Source of the DNA: Balaenoptera acutorostrata
Lineage: Eukaryota > Chordata > Mammalia > Artiodactyla > Balaenopteridae
Reading direction: 5' to 3'
Assembly: GCF_949987535.1 (NCBI RefSeq)
Contig: NC_080075.1
Coordinates: 43,133,536-43,197,535, forward strand
Length of the DNA: 64,000 nt
Part shown: piece after piece, positions 1 through 12,599 of the stretch
Position numbering within the stretch: the first letter of the stretch is position 1
Layout: each line of letters starts with the position of its first letter
Notes under the pieces: model-generated
What the model was told of the DNA's origin: nothing
The model's input: the letters and a program-made list of their open reading frames with translations, nothing else
The model's database searches: none
Translations under genes and position numbers: made by a program

Positions 1-1737
1 GCTCTAGCCTTGGGAGGAAAACTACCTGGGCAGCCAGACCCAAGGATTTTGGTCTAAATGAGAGTAGTATTTCTCATTATAAGTGAATAAATAAACACTC
101 AGGTTTTATAATTCTCTTGAGCTTGACTTGCATGAGCCTACTAGTAAGATGTGGGCTGTTCTTGGTGTGCTGACAAATCAGTTCCCAAGGGGTGTCAGAA
201 ATGCAGACCAAATCCTAATTAACCATGGATGCAGTTGCCTGTGTCCATCAGGGTAAATGCACCAACAAAATGAACGTGGTCCTGTGAGGCCTCATGGGAG
301 ACAGCTTGTTGGCCCTCCCACGTAGGCACGCCCTTCTGTATGTCTGTACTGTGACACCATTTCCTGTAATTGGAATTATCCACTGGTGATAGGCGAAGTG
401 CGTGCACACACCAGGAGGTAGGTCAGATCCCTGTGACTCTCCTTCACTCCATTTTACCACAGCAGACAAAAGAACTGTTGAGTCCTCAAGTCTAGGGTTG
501 AACATCTTCAGCTTTGTTTTTGTCATGCTTAGACCTTGAACACTGGGCCTATTTTCAGCAGTGTCACCATGATTTTCTCTCTATTTAGTTTTTGAATTCT
601 GAAATTTTTCTTTAGGGGAAGAAACTCAAAGGGTAAAAGATAATTCCAGCTTCTCTACCTCTGCCTTAACCAGCATCAGGGTGAGAAATTAAACAACAAC
701 AATAAAAATTTAATCTGATTCTCTCACATTTAATGAGTTACCACCATGGCCAGACACTGCTTTACTTAATGGTGAGACTTAACTGACGGACCATTTCTGT
801 TTTCACGTTGCTTTCAGCTTGGTGTACGGGAGGGGAAAGTTCCTCTTCTAATATCAGAACTCTTTTGGCAACTATTTCTTGTTATAATGGTTATTTATGG
901 GCCCCATGTGCTCAGGGGCCTTTCATGCCTTAGCCAATAGACTCAACCTTACACCTGACTCTAGAAAAATACCTGTTTGATCATTCTAGTCCTGGCAATA
1001 CTTCTGAAACTTTGATGCTTCCCTTACTGGTGACTGTAGGTCTGTTCCAGGTAAACTACTAGTTAGCTCATTAGGGTTGGGATGGTGGGAGAAATGCTCT
1101 GCTCTGGAGAACCTGAACTTTCTATGGGCCATCTACATGTATCACCCACTGGATTTGCATGTCCAAAGTGCTGTTTGTGTTCACATGAAATCAGAGCACT
1201 GTTTTTTCCTACATACCTCAGTGGGTGTCAGTGGATTTTGATTCTTGATAATTTTTTTAAGAAATGGAATTTTGGAAGTAAGGTCAGCCAATAGGGCAAC
1301 TCAGACACCTCTATCCAGAGGGTCTCCTCCTACCTTTGAAAGACAAGTGCAATATGTAGAAAGAAGCATCCCTATTCACTTAAATATCCTCATGCCCATA
1401 GTTTGTAGCTAGTTATAAAGAGTTATAAAGACTTTAGTTTCTCATTTATTTACTAGTACCCTGATTTATAATTCTTGCCAATGCCACATCTGGATACCCT
1501 GAGCTGTCTCAGAATTCTTAATGTGCCCCCAAACACAGTTAATTTAAATGATATATTTCATAAGCTCATGCCATATAGCTATGTAAGAGAAGAGTATTTC
1601 TTGAGACTTCAAAAATGATTGAGGATGCCAATTTTAGAGTGTAGTGACAATAGCTGGTACGTATCTAAATGAGGCATCCAATGCATAAAGTTATTATAAG
1701 ACCAGTTAGCTTAACATAAATACCTTCTGATGCTTAT
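1..1737. other. Unassigned non-coding DNA
   Basis: No coding exon, RNA gene or confidently recognisable repeat is seen. The reading frames here are short and have no family resemblance. The stretch is AT-rich and of ordinary mammalian intergenic or intronic character. Confidence 0.5.
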
Positions 1738-1965
1738 GTACAGCCTGGTGACTATTGTTAATAATGCTGTATTGCATATTTGGGAGTTGCTAATTTAAAA
1801 GGTCTCATCACAAGAAAAAAATTTGTAACTACGTGTGGTGACAGATGCTAACTAGACTTAGTGTGGTTATCATTTCACAATATATACAAATAGCAAATCA
1901 TTATGTTGTACAACTAAAACTAATATAATGTTATATGTCAGTTGTACCTCAATAATAAAAAAAAA
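1738..1965 (+). mobile_element. Old L1 3' end (5'-truncated)
   Basis: The stretch resembles the 3' UTR of old mammalian L1 (L1MA/MB type). It has a tract with ATTGTTAATAATGCTGTATT, then a block around TCATTTCACAATATATACAAA, then ATTATGTTGTACAACTAAA. It ends in CCTCAATAATAAA followed by an A-run at about 1954-1964. The poly-A on the right gives the plus orientation. No ORF2 coding sequence is left, so it is a short, severely 5'-truncated copy. The subfamily is not fixed by eye. Confidence 0.65.
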
Positions 1966-2068
1966 GGCCAGTTAGCTTTGCACAGGGTAAATCTCTGTAA
2001 TCCAGTAAATTATAAAATTTCTAGCCTTAGTTTAGCCTTTTATTCCTTTCTGTGATGGAGTTGACTAT

Positions 2069-2090
2069 GTGTGTGTGTGTGTGTGTGTGT
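2069..2090. repeat. (GT)n microsatellite
   Basis: Eleven uninterrupted GT units are visible. No gene context. Confidence 0.95.
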
Positions 2091-2624
2091 TATATGCATG
2101 TGTTTTGGGGAGGTGAGTGGAGAGTAGACATGAAAATGAAAAAAGTTATTAATAGTACAAATCCTCCCCACAGATGGTAATGGTGAGTCAGTAACATGGT
2201 CATTATACACAAGCAAATGAATTTTGGTCTCTTTAATCTTTCATGAAATGAAATTAGTTCTCTTCCTTTAGGTTTTTCCCTGAGCAGAATTTTAGGGAGA
2301 CTAAGTGATAGTGAAAGTTAGGGGAACATTATGTTAATATCGCCTTAGAATATGAAATAAATACAAAAATGATGTAATAATCTGCACAAGTACACTTAGG
2401 TATGAATCATTAGCTTGTTTCATTCATTCATTCAACACCTACTTATTGGGCACCAGATACTGTTGCGGAGACACCACGACAATTATGGACATAAACATGA
2501 TTTTGGCAGTCTCTTCTCACATTGTGGTTGATAATGAACCTTATTCTCTGAAACAATGAAACAATTCTCCCAGCACAGAACCTGTCCCATAGGCTAGGTA
2601 AAGTAAGTGTTTTCTGACAAAAGT

Positions 2625-2890
2625 CACTGTTTCCCAAAGTGTGCTCTGTGGAACACTAGCTGGAAGTGCTCTGGGGGAAAAATAATGAAACAGAGATTCC
2701 TGGTCAAAATGTTTGGAAAATAGTAGCTATTATCTTTCTCTCCTGAGGATTCAGAAAGAACAGTTATATATTTAAGGCTCTGAGAATTTTGTTTAATCCA
2801 GCATTTCCAAAGCTCATTTAATTGGGGTACCCTTTTTTAAAGTAAACTTAGTAACCCCCATGGAACACATGTTAGGGAATACCAGGCTAA
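2625..2890. mobile_element. Possible hAT-type DNA transposon relic
   Basis: The block runs from a TTTCCCAAAGTGTGCTCTGTGG motif region to CATGTTAGGGAATACCAGG. It includes an internal CCAGCATTTCCAAAGCTCATTT stretch of the kind found in non-autonomous mammalian hAT elements. Terminal inverted repeats and the 8-bp duplication are not clean, so the family is only suggested. Confidence 0.35.
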
Positions 2891-3059
2891 ATGAAAGTGA
2901 AAATCAATGTCGGAAAGACCTCTAATAGTTTAAACAAGCCATGGAAACCTTCAGTTCCTCCCCTGACTGCATGACTGAGGCCCCATCCCTCAGAGGCCTC
3001 ATTATTGTGTCTTTTTGACTTAGTTCAGAAGAGAAATTTTGACTAAACTAGTAATATTG

Positions 3060-3178
3060 GGATATATATGTACACACATATATATATAAAACACACATGT
3101 ATATACACATACATACATATGTATATGCATATATGTGTGTGTGTGTTTGTGTGTGTATATATACATACACATAAATAT
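3060..3178. repeat. Complex (TA)/(GT)/(CATA) microsatellite
   Basis: Alternating TA, CA, CATA and GT units with few interruptions. Protein-like readings across it (strings of I, Y, C, V, H and T) are artefacts of the repeat. Confidence 0.9.
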
Positions 3179-5399
3179 AGTTTATAAAGCAAAACATCAC
3201 TAGACAAAAACAGACCAGTCTTAAAAATTACCGCCATTATAGTTCTTACGGAATCACACTTCAAGCAAATTCTAGGTATCTTTCTATCCCAAGTCACCTC
3301 GATGATTTTTATATTATTAACCACACGAGTAGAATTTAATGGGAATAGCTCAAATAAAACTTGCCCTCACACTACCTTTGATTGTCAGTTTCCATTTCCT
3401 GAATGGCATTGATGGGGGTTCTACTTTAAATCCTTCCGAAATCTTTGAGGATTCCTTCTACGTTTAAGAAATATGAATCAAGTTTAATTGAAAAAAAATG
3501 AGAGAAAATGTGTTTTTATGCTGCTCTGATAAATCTGTGACAAGGCAGTAATTGTAAAACAATACATAGGTGAGAAATAGGAGGTGACAACTCGAAGTAG
3601 CAAATGCTGGTTATATGGAATTACATTATTGCACTGGATTATTCAGCCCCTTTTCTATCGCATGCTTCCTTGGGAAAAGCTTGGAAACCAGGTGCATATT
3701 TCTGTATCTATTATTTTAGTTATACAGGTGGTTTGTTGAACAGGACTTTTATTTTTGGCTCCCAAAGTTGACTTCATTCCCTGAGCAGTGTGACTTGAGT
3801 TTCTTTCATGTATAGCCCTGTTTCAGGCTCCATGAAATTATTCCTTTTTTCCCTTCCTTCTGGATGTTGTTGCCACTGTCAAATGGGAAATACCTAGAAA
3901 TCGGAGATTAAAAATGTAAATTTTATAAACAGAAACCAAAGGTCCTAAATCCTTAGCAAAGAAAAGCCAACATAAGTAAGAACATTAAAAACATACATAA
4001 ATAGTGCTTCCAGGCTGAATATGTTAAATAATTCAACAGTTAAGTCATAAGCGTTCTTAAACTTAAGTATAAAAATGCCCTTGACAATATTTCACGGCCG
4101 TGCATTTCTTTAAAATATTTAGCATTCTCATTAAAGAGAATGACTTTAGTTTATATATTAGTTACACTCCTGCTTGTTAATATGAAGGAATTTAGGAGCA
4201 AAAAGCATTCTTATGTATATAAGCAAAAGGCAATTTGCATACAAAGTTGGACAACTATTCACTTTTTATTTATTTCTGGATCATCAGCATCTACATATAG
4301 CTATACAGCATTTAAACAAATTTGTTTTTTAATGTGCAGTATTAATATTCTCTGCCCCAAAGTGCCATTTGCTAATGCCATTGTGAAGACAGGTTCCTTC
4401 AAAGCTACACGGAAGTCCCTGCTTTAGAAAGACTTAATGAACCTTACAGTTTTTGGAATACTGCACAGTGTAATGCCTATTACATATTCATTGCTAGAAT
4501 GGAAGATTTCCTTTAACTCTGAGCTTCCTGGTCTAGCTCTCTGTAAAACATTGTCAAAAGTCACCAGAGACTTTCGTGGAAAATTGTGACTCTTGATAGC
4601 AGGATGTAATGGGGAGGTTTAGAGTAGAGAAGCCAGGAGCCTATCGCCCCACAGGGAGATGTTCTGACAGACAAATGGATGGATGATACAATTTTTGACA
4701 TAATGGGATGAAAAAGTTTATGCCAGAAAGAACTGAATTAAAGTTATTACTTTAAAAGAAAGTCTGAAGTTTGAAATCATCAGAATTTCCAATGTGTGCT
4801 TCATTTCACTGCTTATATGCAGAAAAGATTTTAAAACACAGATGCTGTCAACTGATTTATAGAGTTACTAACAAGGCGGCCATAAAATTTTAGTTACCTC
4901 TTTGGAAATATCCACAATAATAAACACAATGTTCCTTTTTTTCTCTCTCATATTTTTAATAAAGAAAATCTAACACTGTTTTTTTATATTCCTACTTTCT
5001 CCTTGCAAAATGCAGAGAGATAATATTCAGGGGCGGGGGATACACTTCCAGGGGATGGAAGAATGGAAGATACCACGGCATAGCTGTTCACCTTTGTTGA
5101 AAAAATGCTTCGTAATGTAATGAGGGGCTTGGAAATCATCAGTAATGACTGGGCCGCAGGCCTCTGTAGGTGTGGTGAGGACTGATCTGAAAGTGTTACC
5201 AACCATCTCTCCTTTATATTTACTCTGTGTGACTCTAGTTTGCCAGCACCGAGGACTAACGTCAAATGCAGCCACCCCTGACGTACATTCCACCTCATTC
5301 AGTCAGCTCTGGATGATTGGAAAGGTAATGCTACCTTCATTCTCCTAATGTTCTCCATTTTATTTCAGATGCTTAAAAAGATCACACAACCCCATAACT
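3179..5399. other. Unassigned non-coding DNA
   Basis: AT-rich sequence with no recognisable exon, RNA gene or intact repeat. Short reading frames are unsupported. Confidence 0.45.
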
Positions 5400-5755
5400 G
5401 GCTTCCATTACACCCTGTCTTGTTCACGTTTAAATTAGTCCGTACTATCATTTCACCAAGCACAGTACTTTGTGCCTACTCCTATTACTTCTTTTCTTAC
5501 TTTGTACGGATTTTATTCATTTAGTGTCTGTCCCCTTTCTGGATGGTTCCATGAGGGTCACACTATACCTTTATGTCTTGTCAGTGCCCACCAGCCTGGG
5601 TCTAAGGAGACATACACTCTCAGCATTGAGCAAGGGAGTGCCTCTTTCATTTTTGACCGTTTGTCTCATGGTACCCTTGGCCCTGCTGCTATCAGAGTGC
5701 CTGGCACATAACAAGAGCTCAATACACACTTGGCAAATGTCAAAATGCCTTACTA
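5400..5755 (+). mobile_element. Decayed LINE L2 3' fragment
   Basis: The sequence follows the pattern of the L2 3' region: a pyrimidine-rich stretch, a GGATGGTTCCATGAGGGTCA-like segment, and the near-terminal GTGCCTGGCACATAACAAGAGCTCAATA. That last segment matches the usual L2 end. The copy is highly diverged. Confidence 0.45.
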
Positions 5756-5759
5756 GATG

Positions 5760-6620
5760 AGTAAAATTTAAAGCATGTTGTCTATTCTTGGAGTAGACAC
5801 CCTAATAAAATTGTTCTCTTGCCCCCAACATTTTGGAAGGTAGACAATCATCACCATATTGCAGCTACCAGAAATAGGTTTCATTTAATCACACAGGAAA
5901 AGGGAACAGTCAGACTTAGTGAGGGGGTGTATGTCAAACAGTGCAAAGCGTTTACCACTCCTGGGACTCAGGCAGTAGAACTCTTAACGATCCAAAGCTA
6001 CTTTCTAAGTAATGCTAAATAATGGCTTAAAACTCATATAATTCATTAAAATTAAGTATATAGAATTATGAATATCAAAAGAAAACAGGAAAGGAAAACA
6101 AAGGGAAAAAAAAAGAAGGGATAGAAAATAAAAGGAGACAGAGGAAAGAAAAAACACTGGTGGCTTAAAGGAATTCACTCCCCTCCCTCCACTGAATTCA
6201 GGAACTGGCTTATGTGTATGAAGAGATAATCCAGTGGCATGTGTGTTAGCAAGAAATATTCTGACAGTTCAGTGACTAGGAGGCACTTGTGTAGACTCCC
6301 AATTCTTACCATTAGCAGGGAAGGGGAGAAAAATGTAGATCCTGGGAAAGTAGTACTGTTTAAATATGTAAACAATATGTATGTAACGGGAGATAATAGT
6401 GCGATGCCATTTGATTTTTTTATGTTATTCTATCAAAAATAACCCTAGGCCCAACATGCCCTTCAGAGGAATAAATTCTAGTTTTCAAACTTTAGGATCA
6501 CTTGTCAACTTTGATTCTTAAGCCTTAACAGCAAAAGGGGTATCAGTTTATATTATGGCAGTGATATTTAAGAAAAAAATATTTTTAATATTTGAATTAG
6601 GAATACCTTCTTGGAAATTA
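5760..6620. other. Unassigned non-coding DNA
   Basis: Nothing recognisable except an A/G-rich patch near 6080-6160. No exon or RNA gene seen. Confidence 0.45.
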
Positions 6621-6621
6621 G

Positions 6622-6653
6622 ATGATGATGGTGATGGTGATGATTATGATGAT
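6622..6653. repeat. (GAT)n-like imperfect microsatellite
   Basis: Trinucleotide units GATGATGATGGTGATGGTGA continue with slight variation. Confidence 0.85.
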
Positions 6654-6694
6654 AAACACACATTAATTTTTATAGTGTTTTATTAAATGCATTC

Positions 6695-6860
6695 TCCCAA
6701 ATGTGTTATCCCATTTGATTCCCATAGAATCCTATGGCATGTAGGCGCTGGAACAATCAGAATATCAAAAAAGGAAACTGAGGTTCACAGAAGCCCAGCA
6801 ACTTAACTGAGGTCAACTGGTGAGTACACACACTCAGCCACTCAGTCTTAAAACCAAGTG
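6695..6860 (-). mobile_element. MIR SINE fragment
   Basis: Contains the reverse complement of the conserved MIR core: a GGAAACTGAGGTTCACAGAA-like segment, then CAGCAACTTAACTGAGGTCA, then a TGGTGAGTACAC stretch. MIR is an old tRNA-derived SINE shared by all mammals. The copy is diverged and partial. Confidence 0.65.
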
Positions 6861-7760
6861 GAAAGAACATTCCTTTCTGTGCTGTCATTTAAATGTATCA
6901 CAAATCGCATCGCACAATTGAAACCACTATTGAGTTATTCTATAAAGTATAAAGAGCTACAGGCCTGGCTTATGATATTTTAATTTCATGTGTGTGCCTT
7001 AACACATCATATCCATTAAAAATTACTTTGGGGGATTATTTGATGCTTGCTGGGTTGCCTTCCTGGTTTTAAAAGGACACAGCTTGTGTGAATGGAATTC
7101 ATACCAATATTTGAGATGACTGAAGAACAGACAACCTAATGTGAGCTCTTTTTGTACGGAAAAAAATGCCATATTTTCCTAATTATGACAAGTACAAAAG
7201 CCACTGTTTTTAGTCAGTGCCCCAGAGCCTCACAAAAGAATGGCTGGACAAGCCAGTAGCTACCAAGGAGAGGCAGTGGGCATCTACTGGGGCTCTAGGA
7301 CAGGTTGGCACATTGCTCAGCAGTGTACCGGGTAGATTTGGATGGCATTTATTGGAAAATGAACCAGTAATGACACAGCCCTTACACAAAAGTCCTTGTG
7401 CCCAGTATCAACCATTCAGCATCTAACAGTTCAGTGGACAGTCTCTCTGGGATGAATTTCAGCCATGCCAACACACAAAATGCAATAAACAAAACCACAA
7501 AATGTGAGAGAGACACACAATCAAGTGACTGCAAAGCATCAAATGGAAGTAACGCCATGAGCAAGAGATTGCCAAGTGTGGCTTAACAATACAGTACAGG
7601 CTGGCCACAGGGCAGTTGTTACTGCTCACAAACAGTTGACATCTGCCACCTAAACCAAAAATCATTTGGAGACCCAAGAACACACCAGCCCCAGAATGGT
7701 ATGCCAAAGAGTCAGGGGAAAACTCTTGGATTGCAGGATAGAAAACAATTAGAAGGCTCG
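6861..7760. other. Unassigned non-coding DNA
   Basis: No recognisable exon, RNA gene or repeat. Overlapping short reading frames on both strands around 7217-7700 have no family resemblance. Confidence 0.4.
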
Positions 7761-7761
7761 T

Positions 7762-7847
7762 AGTATCTCAGTAATCTCTCTCTCTCTGTGTCCCTGTCCC
7801 TTGCTCTCTCTCCCTCACTCAGATACACGCACACCTACTTTTATATA

Positions 7848-7899
<52 letters not shown>

Positions 7900-7936
7900 T
7901 ATATGATATATATGAATATATATATATATACTCAAG
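7762..7936. repeat. Compound (CT)/(GT)/(TA)/(CA) microsatellite
   Basis: CT-rich units precede a compound tract of GT, then about ten TA, then about eight CA, then TA units. A plus-strand reading frame through it begins with alternating Y/I and T/H residues and is a repeat artefact. Confidence 0.9.
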
Positions 7937-7939
7937 TAC

Positions 7940-9045
7940 ATATGAATAGAAAAGCATACAACATAGAAAAACAAGTTGCATCTGTCCAGTGCCAAGCATC
8001 TATGTGGTTAATTGCTTTTAGATTTCATGTGCTATGCTTGGGAAAACCTAAGTCAGTTCTCACTGGATTTTCAAACAGTCATGTACTGCTAATGGGGAAC
8101 ATCATAACCCACAAAAGTCAGACCCAAAGTGGCCCCTTAATTTATTTGAAGACTGGGTTCAGTACATGGAGATTATGTTGTCAACATAATCAATCTATGC
8201 AGAGAGGTATACCAGTTGGTCCCTTGGCTACTCTTTACCCTGCTGATCCTGAGAAATTTAAATTTTGTCTGAAAGGGGAATTTGGAAAGCCCTGGATGTA
8301 GTAAAGTATTACCTTGTTTAGATATAGCACTACTTCAGATGACAAGCAACATCTGCATGTTGGGTTCCAGGGCTCTTTGAATAGAATGAAGTCAGTAGTA
8401 TGACAGTAGGTTGTTTATGAGAGATACAAACTGAGAAACCACACAAAGGGAGGCACCAGAGACCCAGCTCCACAGAGAGAAAATGAATCTAAGTGAGATC
8501 CTGGAGAACCATATTCGGAGAGTAGCACAAATTTGGCTGTGCCCTTTGGCAAATTCCATGTAAGCGTGTTTCACCCTTCTAACTTTTTGGAAACACAAAT
8601 CTCCCTCCACTTGGGAACTTCTACATTCCCAAGTCTTTTTCGTTCTTTGCAAGTTTTCATTATTTAATTTGTCAATTATTAATTAGTTTCTAGGACCGAT
8701 GTTAGATGATGTTGGTTGAGAGGAGTGCCTAGGATTAAACTGACTTCGTGAGTACCATATCCCTGAGTGGCCTCAGTGGGGAAACTGAGTCTTCTTCCTC
8801 AGTCCTTGGAAAAGGGCAGGCTACTTCCTGGGCCATAGGGCACATTTGCTCTCTGGGTTCATCAGTCCCGCTCTATAGCAGGGGTGGAGGCAAAAATTGT
8901 TCATGAGAAATAGTGACATCCAGATGCCAGCTGGGCTCTGCAGGGCTGTGACTGTGCATGGGCTTCTCTGTCAGAAAATGGGAAGATAGGAACTGTGGCT
9001 TTCTAAGCTCCTGGCTGTTCTACTGTTCAGACCCCCATATGCTAT
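7940..9045. other. Unassigned non-coding DNA
   Basis: I recognise no gene or repeat here. Confidence 0.4.
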
Positions 9046-9049
9046 CTGA

Positions 9050-9810
9050 GCTGGTTTTATTCACAACATTTCTGACACCAAATGTGTGTGGGTTTCCACA
9101 CCAGCAATCAGTTCTCCAATTCTCCTGCACCACCGCCTGCCCAACAGTTCAATTCCATTCAGTTCTGATCCCATCCGTGGTTAGCACAGACCCACGGGTT
9201 CAGGGCTCAGTCCCATAGCTTGTCCTCGCTTCTAACCTTCCAACACCAATCCCAAGTCCCAGTACTTCTGACGAACTGGCATTACATTCTGAAGTTCCTG
9301 TGAACCACCCCACCCCACCCCCGCCCCTTTATGTTGGATAATTCCCTAGAATGACTCACAGAACTCAGGAAAGTGCTTTACTTGCTCTTACTGCTTTAGT
9401 ATAAAGGATACAGGAACAGCCAATTTGGGGGGAGGTGGTGCCTGGAGCTTCCTTTCCCTTTCTGGGTGTGCAACTCTCCAAGCACCTCAATGTGTTCACC
9501 AACGCAGAAGCTCTCTAAATCCTATCGTGTAGGGGTTTTTATGTAGGTTCCCTTACATAGGCATGATTGATTAAATCACTGGCCTTTTGGGATGAACTCA
9601 GTCTCTAGTCTCTCTCCCTTCCTCAGAGGTCCTGAGGTGAGGCTGAAAGAACTGACCTTTCTGGTGACAGCCCCCATCTGAAGCTATCCAGAGCCATCTC
9701 ATTAGCATATCAAAGACACTTATCACTCCAGAGATTTCAAGGGTTTTAGGAGTTGTGTGCAAGGAACTGCCTAAGATAAAAACCAAATCTTTGTTATTGT
9801 ACCACACTAT
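9050..9810. mobile_element. Ancient LTR (endogenous retrovirus class, family not assigned)
   Basis: The block contains segments typical of an old mammalian LTR: CCCTAGAATGACTCACAGAA, then CTTTACTTGCTC..TATAAAGGATACAGGAACAGCC, then GGCATGATTGATTAAATCA, and at the right end a GGGTTTTAGGAGT..ACCAAATC segment. The same right-end segments recur in the same orientation at 36285-36506 plus 37039-37120, so the two are copies of one family. No coding remnant of an internal retroviral region is seen. The left boundary is approximate. Confidence 0.5.
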
Positions 9811-10334
9811 CTATTGAAGAAAATTTCCTTCCCAGACGACATTTTTTTTCACCTTCTATTCCATGCCCTGTCTTATTAGAACACCTTTTAATTCAGCTAA
9901 ACTTCTGGGTCCTCTTTCTGAGAGTCCTGTGTGTCAGCACTGCATGCCTCCTGTCCTCTTTGTCTCTGGGAGGGAGGACAGTGGGGTTCCCTTCTCCATT
10001 CCATGACTCACCAGTCTTCCCAGTGTCTCTTAGAACTGGCTTTCAAAGGGCTAGTGCATCCCAGCAGGAAATGTGAAAAAGAGCAATGAATAAAGGGAGT
10101 CTTCTCTGTTTTCAGAGGCATCACCAGCCTCAAACAATTGGTAAGGGTGTGACAGTCAGTTTGGCACTACTGAAAAAGTTTTTCAAAAGCCATAGCTTCT
10201 GCCCTCTAGGGGCTCAGACAACTAGTAACAGAACAGTTAACACATATAGGGAAAATACACAGAACAGTAATTGTATAAACAACAAATAATTAACTGTACT
10301 TACTAAATAGGTAAAAAGAATAGCTTAGTTGACA

Positions 10335-10480
10335 AAACACAGGCCAGGACTCCAGATCAGGGTGTGCTCTGTGACTAAAGGAAATAAATCACTTAGCCCT
10401 TCTGTGATGTTGTGAAATGAGGGCAATGATAACCCCCTCTCAGAGCTCTAAGATAGGGAGTGAGAGCGCATTAGTGAAGG
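10335..10480 (+). mobile_element. MIR-like SINE fragment
   Basis: Resembles the plus-strand MIR body: CTCTGTGACTAAAGG..AATCACTTAGCCCTTCTG, then GAAATGAGGGCAATGATAAC. It is diverged and short. Confidence 0.45.
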
Positions 10481-10829
10481 TGGCCATGAACTGCTCGATG
10501 TTATGAAGGACATTATGGCGCCTTGAGAAGAGTACTGAGCACTCGTGGCAGGCACTGTACTGGCCATGAATATGACAGGTGATTTCGGAGAAGGGCAGAC
10601 GTGGATACACAGGTTACTATTGTGAAACAGACTGCGGTCAGTCTTGCGTAGGGGATACCCGAAGTCCTCTGTGGTCTCATCACCTGTCTCCATCCTCCTT
10701 GACCTCCCTGTCTCATTACTGCACTGAGGCCCCCTCTCCCTGGCAGTCTCTCTCCTCTTGATTTCCACAATATGGCACTGTCTTGGTTTTCCTAGCTCTC
10801 TCTTTTGAACTTGGTATTATAAGCATTTT

Positions 10830-10985
10830 TAAAAAAATGTTGACACATATTCGTTGTAATTATAATATGTAAATGGGTGAATGATATTCCATGATGTGGA
10901 TACATCATGATTTACGTAACCATTCCTGTGGGTAGATATTTAGGTTGATTCTGTTTTCACTCCTTCAATAGGTGAACAGGTCAGA
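10830..10985 (-). mobile_element. Old L1 fragment
   Basis: Reverse-complement of an L1 3' region: ATGATATTCCATGATGTGGA, TACATCATGATTTACGTAACC and TATTTAGGTTGATTCTGTTT correspond to a piece of old L1 ORF2/3' sequence. Decayed and truncated. Confidence 0.5.
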
Positions 10986-11156
10986 GAGTATGCACATCTC
11001 TTAAAATGTCTTCTGCAATGCAGAGGCCTGCACCTGTTTCCCTTATGGCTAGTCACATGTAAGGACTGTTCCAGCACCTCCCTAACTTCTATTTATATCG
11101 TTTGTCAATAATTCCCGCTCTTTTATGTCATCCCTCAAAACCCTGACCTCAGTCTT

Positions 11157-11468
11157 CTTTTTTTTTTTTTTTAATTTTTATTTTATTTTATTTTTGGCTG
11201 TGTTGGGTCTTTGTTGCTGTGAGCGGGCTTTCTCTAGTTGCAGAGAGCGGGCTTCTCACTGCGGTGGCTTCTCTTGTTGCAGAGCACGGGCTCTAGGCGT
11301 GCGGGCTTCAGTAGTTGTGCCTCGCAGGCTCTAGAGCGCAGGCTCAGTAGTTGTGGTGCACAGGCTTAGTTGCTCTGCGGCATGTGGGATCTTCCCGGAC
11401 CAGGGCTCAAACCTGTGTCCCCTGCATCGGCAAGTGGATTCTTAACCACTGTGCCACCAGGGAAGCCC
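11157..11468 (-). mobile_element. CHR-type tRNA-derived SINE
   Basis: On the minus strand it begins GGGGCTTCCCTGGTGGCACA and has a Pol III box B-like GGTTTGAGCCC. It runs through the family body and ends in an A-rich tail with AATAAA-like units (T-rich on the plus strand at 11159-11200). The substitutions in box B and body make it older than the copies at 22.4 and 53.2 kb. A clean target duplication is not visible because both flanks are T-rich. Confidence 0.85.
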
Positions 11469-11584
11469 CCTTTCTTTTTTACTATAGTTTTCCTCTAAAT
11501 GGACTATAGAGACCTCAAAAGCAACTCAGCTGAGGGATCTCGAATAGATACCTGTCTCTGAACTGTCATCATTGAGACATCCAA

Positions 11585-11997
11585 ACCACCATCCATCCAT
11601 CTATCCACCCATCAATTATGGGGCCCCACCGCATACTCCATTTATGTGCTTTTACTGGAGATACAAAGATGAAGACATGGCCTCTGTCCTCAGGACATAA
11701 ATTGATTAGTGGAGATGAGGGAAAAGATAGACAAACAAACACCTGATTCAGTACAATTTATACAGAGTGGATGGGTGTTCCTGGTGGGGGCTCCTAGCTT
11801 CATGTGGAAAGTGGGAGGGTGTGAAGGACAGTTTCCCAAAGCAGGTGACATCCACGCTGAGTTCTGAAAGATTCATGAGTATTTAACCAGGTTAAGGAGG
11901 ATAACGAAGAGTGTCTTAGTCAGAGAAATAGCAAGAGAAAAGGAAAGGAAGAGAGAGAACATGGTGTATTTGGGGAACTGCAAGCAGGTCAGTAAGC

Positions 11998-12031
<34 letters not shown>

Positions 12032-12545
12032 CCATGCACATGTGTGAAAAGCCAGTGGAACTCCAAAAGGAACAAGAGCATGGAATTTCTTGTCCATCAC
12101 ACTAAAATTTAGACTTTCCTCAGAAGGTAGTAGAAAACCATTAAAGGATTTTAGGTGGGAGAGTAGCATGATCAGGTTTGTTTTTGAGGAAGACTGCTCT
12201 TCCTGCAGTGGGGAGAATGACCTGCAACCGGGAAGGACAGAGGCAGGGAGAGAAGTTATGTACATGATGGAAGAGGTGATGAGGACTTAGGTGTCAGTGA
12301 GATGTAGAAAAGGGAGGAAATACAAAGCTATTAAGGATGTAGAATTGACAGAAGAATTGATTGACTATTTGGGAAGGAGTGAACAGGAGGCATTAATGAC
12401 TCCCAGGTGGTTGTCTGGGTGGCTAACTTTTCCTACAGCTTCAGTATAGATTGGACCAGCTGAAATCATCCAAGGAAAGTTGGTCAATCGTGAGATGAGA
12501 GGAAGGTCAAGGACAAAACCCTGAAGATCACTAGCATTTTCATGC
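11585..12545 (+). mobile_element. Decayed ancient repeat, possibly L2-related
   Basis: The order of segments matches a common mammalian ancient repeat. It starts with a GGAGATACAAAGATGAAGACA segment with GGCCTCTGTCCTCAGGACAT, followed by CAGGTGACATCCACGCTGAG. An AAAACCATTAAAGGATTTTA segment and a CATGATCAGGTTTG segment come after that. Related pieces occur near 21410-21640 and 48000-48350. It is interrupted by a (GT)14 tract at 12001-12028. Family assignment is uncertain. Confidence 0.4.
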
Positions 12546-12599
12546 CAGGTGTTCCTCACGAAGGATGCTGAATTTACAAGGGCCCAAAACCAAAAGCTT

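Noticed and set aside
3043..3324. 93-codon minus-strand frame with C/I/Y/H repeats
   Set aside because: Translation of the TA/CA microsatellite at 3060-3178.
7801..8301. 166-codon open frame on the plus strand
   Set aside because: Its first third is translation of a (GT)/(TA)/(CA) microsatellite (strings of Y/I and T/H) and the rest has no recognisable domain.
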